Shown: positions 1 through 5,070 of the stretch, one piece after another | Position numbering within the stretch: position 1 is the stretch's first letter | How the letters are laid out: the number at the start of each line of letters is the position of its first letter | Source: BOG-908 sp964657885 | GTDB taxonomy: Bacteria > Pseudomonadota > Alphaproteobacteria > Acetobacterales > Acetobacteraceae | DNA length: 6,476 bases | Direction of reading: 5' to 3' | Assembly: GCA_964657885.1 (NCBI GenBank) | Contig: CAZZWO010000176.1 | Span: forward strand, 1-6,476 | Made by a program: the position numbers and the translations under genes | The notes under the pieces: model-generated | What the model saw: only the letters and a program-made list of their open reading frames with translations | The model's database searches: none | What the model was told of the DNA's origin: nothing

Positions 1-1
1 G

Positions 2-43
2 TGGGACGACGTGTGGCCGGAGACGCACGGAACCGCGGACTGA
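2..43 (+). CDS. Possible 3' tail of an upstream gene (partial)
   Basis: Reading from base 2 gives a short peptide ending WDDVWPETHGTAD followed by TGA at 41-43. Twelve of its 13 sense codons end in G or C, matching the codon style of the real genes here, so it may be the end of a gene that begins outside the window. It is too short to assign a family. An alternative is the frame starting at base 1, which stays open to a TGA at 118-120 that overlaps the next start codon (TGATG). That frame has fewer G/C-ending codons (27 of 39), so I prefer the shorter tail, weakly. It is also possible that neither is coding. Confidence 0.3.
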   Translation, partial: WDDVWPETHGTAD

Positions 44-69
44 CGCACCTTCCCGAGCGCCACCTTCCT

Positions 70-104
70 CCCGGGGCACGAGTGTTGCTAAGCTCGTGCC
101 CGGG
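70..104. promoter_or_regulatory. Strong imperfect inverted repeat upstream of the flavoprotein gene
   Basis: GGGCACGAG at 74-82 pairs perfectly with CTCGTGCCC at 93-101 around a 10-base loop. CCC at 70-72 can then pair with GGG at 102-104 past a bulged G73, giving a 12-bp stem. The right foot ends 4 bases before the GAGGT ribosome binding site (109-113). No T-run follows on either strand, so it is not a standard rho-independent terminator. It could be a repressor operator of dyad type, or an mRNA hairpin close to the ribosome site that affects translation of the flavoprotein gene. Its role is inferred; the pairing is seen directly. Confidence 0.5.
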
Positions 105-108
105 CGGC

Positions 109-113
109 GAGGT
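109..113 (+). promoter_or_regulatory. Ribosome binding site deciding the flavoprotein start
   Basis: GAGGT lies 6 bases before the ATG at 120. This favours ATG-120 over the in-frame GTG at 96, which sits inside the right arm of the upstream hairpin. It also favours it over the in-frame ATG at 147, which has no comparable purine-rich site before it. Confidence 0.65.
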
Positions 114-119
114 GGCGTG

Positions 120-2021
120 ATGGCTGTGGACGATGACCGGCTGGGCATGAACCGGCCCATTCAGCGACGTGATTTCCTCAACGGGGTGGCGGTCACCGCG
201 ATCGGGCTGGCGACCGCACAGGCCCACGCTGCGGTGGCGTCCGCACCGCAGGATGGCGCGGGCTACTATCCGCCATTCCTGACCGGCATGCGCGGCAGCC
301 ATCCCGGGTCGTTCGAGGTGGCGCACAGCCTGCGCGACGGCAGTTTCTGGGCGACCGCTCCCGCCCCGGTGCCGGGCGAGGACAGTTACGATCTGGTGAT
401 CGTCGGCGGCGGCATCAGCGGCCTGGCCGCCGCGCATTTCTACCGTGCCGCACGGCCCGCCGCGCGCATCCTGATCCTCGACAACCACGACGATTTCGGC
501 GGACACGCAAAACGCAACGAAATGGTGCTGGGCGGCCGCACCCACCTGATCAATGGCGGCACGTTGGAGATCGACTCGCCGCGACCCTACAGCAGCGTCG
601 CCGACGGTCTGCTGAAAACACTCGGCGTGTATCCGAAAGCGCTCGAGGAGACCTGCGCGCATACGGATTTCTACCGTTCGAAAGGGCTTTCCGGCGGCAT
701 CTTCTTCGACCGCGAGACTTTCGGGGCGGACCGCCTGGTGGCCGGTGCGAAAAGCCGGCCGTGGCGCGAGGTGCTGGCCGATGCGCCGTTGAGCGATCGG
801 GCCAAGCTGGACATCGTGCGCATCCACGAAGCCGCGATCGACTACATGCCCGGCCTTGGCTCGGACGAAAAGAAGGCGCGGCTTTCGCGCATGAGCTACC
901 GCGATTTCCTGCTGAAGATCGCGCATGCCGATCCCGCCGCCCTGCCGTATTTCCAGGCGCTGAGCCAGGATGAATGGGGTGTCGGCGCCGATGCCGTCAG
1001 CGCGCTGGATGTATGGAGTTTCGATTTCCCCGGCTTCCAGGGGTTGAAGCTCGCACCGGGTGCCGCACCACACATGGGGAACACCGCCGCCGGATACGCG
1101 GATGGCGGCTCGTACGTGTTTCATTTTCCCGACGGCAACGCGTCGATCGCGCGGCTGCTGGTGCGCAACCTGATCCCGGCGGCAATGCCCGGCCACAGCG
1201 TGGAAGATCTGGTGACCAGCCGCGCCGATTACACGCAGCTGGATCGGGCTGGCCAGAACATCCGCATACGTCTCAGCAGCATCGCCGTAGGCGTGCGCAA
1301 CATCGGCACGCCGGCAGCATCGCAAGGTGTGGAGATCGCGTATTCACGCGGTGGCCAGTTGTTCCGCGTCCATGCACAGGCTTGCGTGCTCGCCGGCTAC
1401 AACATGATGATCCCTTACCTGTGCCCGGAAATGCCGCAGGCACAGAAAGATGCGTTACGATATCTGGTGAAGATACCGCTGGTGTACACCACTGTCGCAC
1501 TCACCGACTGGCGCGCTTTCCAGAAGCTCGGCGTTTACGAAGTGTATTCGCCGGGCTCGCATTATCCGACGCTGCGCCTCAATCCGATCGTGGATATCGG
1601 TTCCTACACATCCGCGCGTTCACCCGACCAGCCGGTTCTACTGCGGATGACGCGCGTTCCGTGCACGCCGGGTCTCGACGAGCGAACGCAACACCGCCTC
1701 GGTCATGCCGAGCTGCTCGCCACCAGTTTCGAAACCGAGGAGCGCAAGATCCGGGACCAGCTCGGCCGCATCCTCGGACCGGCGGGCTTCGACCCTGCAC
1801 GCGACATCACGGCCATCACCGTCAACCGCTGGCCGCACGGCTACGCCTACGAGTACAACCCGCTGTTCGATCCCGACTGGGCGCCCGGCCAGGCGCCGCA
1901 CGAGGTCGGCCGCGCGCGGTTCGGTCGCATTGCGATCGCAAATTCGGATTCCGGTGCCGCGGCCTACACCGACTCGGCAATCGACCAGGCGCATCGTGCA
2001 GTGCAGGAGCTGATCGTCTAA
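120..2021 (+). CDS. spdH: Tat-exported FAD oxidoreductase, spermidine dehydrogenase-like
   Basis: This is a 633-residue flavoprotein, close to the roughly 620 residues of Pseudomonas aeruginosa SpdH. The N-terminus carries a twin-arginine signal: QRRDFLNG (15-22), a hydrophobic stretch to about 34, and a likely signal-peptidase site after AHA (35-37). The enzyme would therefore fold with its cofactor in the cytoplasm and act in the periplasm. A Rossmann FAD site follows: DLVIVGGGISGL (91-102), an acidic strand end at D121, and the second FAD motif DDFGGHAKRNEM (124-135). The latter I associate with spermidine dehydrogenases. The C-terminus keeps the FAD-closing pattern RFGRIAIANSDSGAAAYTDSA (600-620 region). 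Family members cleave spermidine to an aminoaldehyde and a diamine, and some bind haem; I cannot point to a haem ligand here. The next gene is convergent and overlaps by 4 bases. The start is ATG-120, chosen for its GAGGT site. The substrate is supported by the neighbouring PuuA-like synthetase and permease. A related amine oxidoreductase with another substrate is the main alternative. Confidence 0.75.
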   Translation: MAVDDDRLGMNRPIQRRDFLNGVAVTAIGLATAQAHAAVASAPQDGAGYYPPFLTGMRGSHPGSFEVAHSLRDGSFWATAPAPVPGEDSYDLVIVGGGISGLAAAHFYRAARPAARILILDNHDDFGGHAKRNEMVLGGRTHLINGGTLEIDSPRPYSSVADGLLKTLGVYPKALEETCAHTDFYRSKGLSGGIFFDRETFGADRLVAGAKSRPWREVLADAPLSDRAKLDIVRIHEAAIDYMPGLGSDEKKARLSRMSYRDFLLKIAHADPAALPYFQALSQDEWGVGADAVSALDVWSFDFPGFQGLKLAPGAAPHMGNTAAGYADGGSYVFHFPDGNASIARLLVRNLIPAAMPGHSVEDLVTSRADYTQLDRAGQNIRIRLSSIAVGVRNIGTPAASQGVEIAYSRGGQLFRVHAQACVLAGYNMMIPYLCPEMPQAQKDALRYLVKIPLVYTTVALTDWRAFQKLGVYEVYSPGSHYPTLRLNPIVDIGSYTSARSPDQPVLLRMTRVPCTPGLDERTQHRLGHAELLATSFETEERKIRDQLGRILGPAGFDPARDITAITVNRWPHGYAYEYNPLFDPDWAPGQAPHEVGRARFGRIAIANSDSGAAAYTDSAIDQAHRAVQELIV

Positions 2022-3424
2022 GGTTCGGCCGGCGCCGGTGGGGCGGTGACGTGCACCATCGGCTCGCGCAGCACCCATGCCCCCCGGCGGCGCAGCACGA
2101 GCCGGTAATAAGCGGCCGACGCTGCGATGATCACCGCCGTCGCGATCAGGCCAGGCCGTCCCAGATCGGGGTCGAGCACGTCGGTGTAAAGCACGTAGAC
2201 CAGCACGATCAGCGCCACTACCGGCGGCCAGGGATAGAACGGCATCCGGTAGAAAGCGTGCGATGTGGTGCCGGTGCGCCGGCCGGCGATCACCGCGACG
2301 CAGAGTGACCCATAGACGACAACGATTGCGGCTCCGGTCAGCACCAGCAACTGGTGCATGCCGACGAAGCACAACACGCAAGCCAGTGCGCCGGTCACCA
2401 GGGTTGCCGCCCATGGCGAGCCGAAGCGGCGATGCACCAGCGTCAGCGCACGGTTGACCGGCGCCGCCCAGACCTCGTCGCGGCCGCTGCTGAACAGCAT
2501 GCGCGAGACCAGGACGACCACCGCGATGTCGGCGTTCACGATGGCCAGTGCCACCGATATGTTGATGGCGGCACTCAGGCCGGGGCCGCCGCGCGCGCGC
2601 ACGAAATCGCCGAACATGGTGTCGGACGCAAACATCGTGGCGAGATCGGGCGCGCCGTGCAGGGCGGCCGCCAGCGGCAGCGCCTGACTGACCACGCTGA
2701 TGACCAGCGCCCACATCACCGCGCGCGCGATGTGGCGGGGCGCGTCGTGCACCTCCTCACCGAGGTAAACCGCATTTCCGTAGCCGTAGAAAGCGAAGAT
2801 CGCGACCGATGTCGCCAGCCCGATCACCCCGATCCCCGCCGGCGCCAGATGTCCAGGTGCATCGAGGAACACCGGATGCGCCAGCAGCGACACCCAGCTT
2901 CGCGCCGGATGGATGAAGCCCAGCGCGACGACGACGACCAGCGCCACCAGTTCCAGCAGCAGGAAAGCGCCGGTGATCAGCGCGTTGGTGCGCACGTTCA
3001 GGATTGCGCAGAGCGTGGTGAACGCGACGCAGGCCAGCGCATCGCCGATCACCGGCGTTCCCGGCAGGACGGCGCTGATGAAGTTGCCGATGCCGAGCGC
3101 GATGACCGAGATGTTCAGCAGCAGCACGACGAGGTTGAGGCCGAGGATGATGAAGCCGGCAAGCGGCCCCAGCGTGCGCCCGACGATGGCGTATTCGCCG
3201 CCGGTCAGCGGGAAGGCCGACGATAATTCGGCGTAAACATAGGCGGTCAGCAGGCTGACGAAACCAGCCGCGGCGAAGCTCCACAGCGCCCCGCTCCCCG
3301 CCTGTTCGACGACGCCGGGCACTACGATGAAGATCGACGATGCGGGGGTCACGGAAGATAGCGTGATCAACAGGCAGCCGATCATTTTCATGTTGCGGCT
3401 GAACGACGGATCGACCGACTGCAT
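2018..3424 (-). CDS. APC-superfamily amine/amino-acid permease
   Basis: This 468-residue integral inner-membrane protein has about 12 hydrophobic helices, roughly at 16-36, 47-68, 88-118, 128-146, 150-171, 195-218, 234-256, 283-308, 337-356, 358-380, 399-415 and 423-443. It has APC-type landmarks. These are the helix-1 region LSSVTPASSIF (22-32), the FPLTGGEYAIVGRTLGP segment after helix 2 (71-87), FYGYGNAVYLGEE around helix 6 (212-224), and the cytoplasmic SRMLFSSGRDEVWAAP (307-322). Such proteins import amino acids or amines by proton symport or exchange. Here the import of a diamine, GABA or another polyamine product is inferred from the PuuA-like gene 109 bp upstream on the same strand. 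The start at 3424 has a weak GGAAG site 10 bases away (3435-3439). Methionines 12 and 14 are alternatives without a better site. The stop (TAG at 2018-2020) overlaps the stop of the convergent flavoprotein gene. The exact substrate cannot be read from sequence. Confidence 0.85.
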   Translation of the reverse strand: MQSVDPSFSRNMKMIGCLLITLSSVTPASSIFIVVPGVVEQAGSGALWSFAAAGFVSLLTAYVYAELSSAFPLTGGEYAIVGRTLGPLAGFIILGLNLVVLLLNISVIALGIGNFISAVLPGTPVIGDALACVAFTTLCAILNVRTNALITGAFLLLELVALVVVVALGFIHPARSWVSLLAHPVFLDAPGHLAPAGIGVIGLATSVAIFAFYGYGNAVYLGEEVHDAPRHIARAVMWALVISVVSQALPLAAALHGAPDLATMFASDTMFGDFVRARGGPGLSAAINISVALAIVNADIAVVVLVSRMLFSSGRDEVWAAPVNRALTLVHRRFGSPWAATLVTGALACVLCFVGMHQLLVLTGAAIVVVYGSLCVAVIAGRRTGTTSHAFYRMPFYPWPPVVALIVLVYVLYTDVLDPDLGRPGLIATAVIIAASAAYYRLVLRRRGAWVLREPMVHVTAPPAPAEP

Positions 3425-3533
3425 TCAGATTGAGCTTCCCGGCAGCCCGCCCGACGATACCGGCAGGCACGCTTCGGGCAACGCGTTGATGCCGTGCAGG
3501 CCCTCACGGCCGGGATGAGTTGTCAAGCGGGCC

Positions 3534-4991
3534 TCACAGGTAGGAATCGTGCTCCGAGGGCTGCACCTCGGCGAACAGGTCGGCGGTTTCGGCCCTTTTC
3601 AACGCGGCGAACAGAGCGGGGAACTGCGCAGGCAAGTAGCGGGCCAACTCGCGGCCGCTTTCGAATGATCGCAGGGCCGTCCAGATGTCGCGTGGCAGGT
3701 CCGGGTCGGCGGCATCGTCGGCGTTGCCCTGTGCCGGCGGTGTCGGCCGATGCCCCGAGACGATGCCGTGGTGCATGCCGGCAAGGATGGCGGCGGCCAC
3801 CAGATGCGGACTGGCGTCGGCGGCGGCCACCCGGTGCTCGATGCGGCGGGCGGCTTCCGGGCTGCGCGGGATGCGGAACGCGACGGAGCGGTTGTCCTGC
3901 CCCCACGCGCTGCTGAGCGACACGAACTCGCCGGCGCGGTAGCGGCGATAGGCGCTGAAGCTGGGGGCGAACAGCGCCATGCTCTGCGCGTGCAGCCTTT
4001 GGAGGCCGGCGACCGCGGCTTGCAGCAGGTGCTCGCCGCCATCCGCGGCGAACCGGTTGCGGCCGCCCTCGTCGACCAGGCTGACATGGATGTGCAGGCC
4101 GTTGCCCGCCTGCCCGGCAAACGGCTTGGCCATGAAGCTGGCGCGCAGGCCGGACGAGGAAGCGACACCCTGCACGGCGCGGCGCAGGAGCACCGCGCGG
4201 TCGGCCTGCAGCACCGGGTCCGGGCCGTGCGCCGTGTTCAGCTCGAACTGGCCGGCTCCGTACTCCGCGACGATGCCATCCGCCACGATGTCCTGTGCAG
4301 CGAGCGCTGCCTGTACGCTGTGCAGAAAGGCGCCATGGTCTTCCAGGAACTGCATGCCGAGATGCCCGAACGCGGGGCGGTGCAAGCCACCCGCGGTGTC
4401 GGCGAAGGGAACCGGGCGGCCCAGGCCATCGGCGCCGACCAGGGTGAACTCCAGCTCGCAGGCCAGGACCGGGTGCAGGCCATCCGCCCGGCAGTGCGCC
4501 ACCACCGACCGCAGCACCTCGCGCGGATCATACCAAAGCGGCGCTCCATCGGCCGCCCGCATGCTCAACAGGCTTTGCGCCACGCGTTCCCGCGCCCAGG
4601 GCACCGGGTGCTGCATGCCGGGGACGGGCATGCCGGCGCCATCCGGGTTGCCGTCGAGCGTGCCCACGCCGAGTGGCCCCTGGGACGTGCCGCGCGCGTC
4701 CAGCACCAGCGCCGATGCGGAGAACCCGATGCCGCCGGCCAGACCGGCCCATGCGCCGGCGCTCAGCCGTTTGCCGCGCGGTATCCCGTTGATGTCGATG
4801 ACGAACGCATCGACGAAACGAGTGCCTTCCGGCAGGGCAGGATGCGGGTCGGCGTGCATGCCGCAATCTGACGCAATGCGCGGTATTGGCAACATTGGTG
4901 GCGGCCAGACAGGTATGGAACTTGCAAGAAAGGCGCGGCTATCCGCGGTTCCGCTCGCATCGACGCTTGCGGAACGGCCCGTTTCGGACAT
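3534..4991 (-). CDS. puuA: Gamma-glutamyl-polyamine synthetase (glutamine synthetase family, PuuA-like)
   Basis: The 485-residue cytoplasmic enzyme would ligate glutamate to an amine using ATP, the first step of the gamma-glutamylated polyamine route (E. coli PuuA is 472 residues). The beta-grasp segment is RFVDAFVIDINGIPRGKRL (58-76), closely matching the corresponding PuuA region as I remember it. Catalytic-domain motifs are in order: CELEF (178-182, metal-binding glutamates), AEYGAGQFELN (242-252), FMAKPFAGQAGNGLHIHVS (286-304, including H300), RRYRAGEF (349-356), NRSVAFRIP (367-375) and RIEHRVAAADASPHLVAAAI (383-402). I see no C-terminal adenylylation-tyrosine motif like that of nitrogen-assimilating GlnA, which also favours an amine-ligating paralogue. 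ATG-4991 is chosen because GGAAG (4998-5002) sits 6 bases upstream. The first 44 codons have weaker G/C third-position bias than what follows, and methionines 33 (4895) and 45 (4859) remain possible starts. It is probably cotranscribed with the permease downstream and is divergent from the receptor. Which amine it uses (putrescine, diaminopropane, spermidine or another) is not determined. Confidence 0.85.
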   Translation of the reverse strand: MSETGRSASVDASGTADSRAFLASSIPVWPPPMLPIPRIASDCGMHADPHPALPEGTRFVDAFVIDINGIPRGKRLSAGAWAGLAGGIGFSASALVLDARGTSQGPLGVGTLDGNPDGAGMPVPGMQHPVPWARERVAQSLLSMRAADGAPLWYDPREVLRSVVAHCRADGLHPVLACELEFTLVGADGLGRPVPFADTAGGLHRPAFGHLGMQFLEDHGAFLHSVQAALAAQDIVADGIVAEYGAGQFELNTAHGPDPVLQADRAVLLRRAVQGVASSSGLRASFMAKPFAGQAGNGLHIHVSLVDEGGRNRFAADGGEHLLQAAVAGLQRLHAQSMALFAPSFSAYRRYRAGEFVSLSSAWGQDNRSVAFRIPRSPEAARRIEHRVAAADASPHLVAAAILAGMHHGIVSGHRPTPPAQGNADDAADPDLPRDIWTALRSFESGRELARYLPAQFPALFAALKRAETADLFAEVQPSEHDSYL

Positions 4992-4997
4992 GAAGTG

Positions 4998-5002
4998 CTT
5001 CC
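4998..5002 (-). promoter_or_regulatory. Ribosome binding site of the PuuA-like gene
   Basis: On the minus strand GGAAG lies 6 bases before the ATG at 4991. It is the only good site among the three candidate starts (4991, 4895, 4859), so it supports the long form of the protein. Confidence 0.55.
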
Positions 5003-5006
5003 GGGG

Positions 5007-5044
5007 TTTGTTTCGGCTTGGTGTTTGGTTTTTGTTTCTGGCTT
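5007..5044 (+). repeat. Direct repeat in the divergent promoter region
   Basis: TTTGTTTCGGCTT (5007-5019) recurs as TTTGTTTCTGGCTT (5031-5044), identical except for one inserted T. The copies start 24 bases apart, a little over two helical turns, so a protein could contact both on roughly the same DNA face. This is a candidate binding site pair for a regulator of the divergent genes. With such T/G-rich sequence, chance or slippage is also possible. Confidence 0.4.
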
Positions 5045-5053
5045 AATCTCTTC

Positions 5054-5064
5054 GGGGGAGGGGA
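5054..5064 (+). promoter_or_regulatory. Ribosome binding site fixing a TTG start for the receptor
   Basis: The purine run GGGGGAGGGGA ends 6 bases before TTG-5071. It contains GGAG (5057-5060) and AGGGGA (5059-5064). It decides the start, because the frame contains no ATG until codon 193, well inside the mature protein. Confidence 0.7.
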
Positions 5065-5070
5065 CGAATC

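Larger units (their letters stand above)
4992..5070. promoter_or_regulatory. Divergent control region between synthetase and receptor genes
   Basis: These 79 bases separate the starts of two divergent genes and so must carry the control signals of at least the receptor gene. The stretch 5007-5050 is strikingly rich in T and G on the + strand, unlike the GC-rich surroundings. A weak sigma-70-like pair for the receptor is TTGGTG (5018-5023) and CTTAAT (5042-5047) with 18 bases between them; each matches the consensus only partly. No convincing minus-strand promoter was recognised. The region also holds a direct repeat at 5007-5044, listed separately. Confidence 0.5.

Noticed and set aside
2029..2038. 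Palindrome CCGGCGCCGG just past the convergent stops
   Set aside because: It lies inside the permease coding tail (Pro-Ala-rich end), has no loop or T-run, and is expected by chance in GC-rich DNA.
974..2308. 444-residue + frame and 358-residue - frame (1638-2714) across the flavoprotein/permease junction
   Set aside because: Both cut across two well-supported genes, are Arg/Gly/Pro-rich and show no recognisable motif.
2354..3226. 290-residue open frame on the + strand opposite the permease gene
   Set aside because: It is rich in Arg, Asp, Gln and His with no domain pattern, as expected for the antisense of a GC-rich membrane protein gene. The permease on the other strand has clear helices and motifs.
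3491..3510. Small hairpin GCCGTG / CACGGC in the 109-bp gap between synthetase and permease
   Set aside because: Only 6 bp of stem with an 8-base loop and no T-run on the minus strand, so it is not a convincing terminator. Nothing else stands out in 3425-3533.
3521..3526. Perfect TTGACA -35 hexamer on the minus strand between the synthetase and permease genes
   Set aside because: At 17 bases' spacing the -10 position reads GGGCCT, which does not resemble TATAAT. A separate permease promoter is not supported.
3750..4871. 373-residue open frame on the + strand opposite the PuuA-like gene
   Set aside because: A shadow frame from high GC content. The minus strand carries every glutamine-synthetase motif in order.
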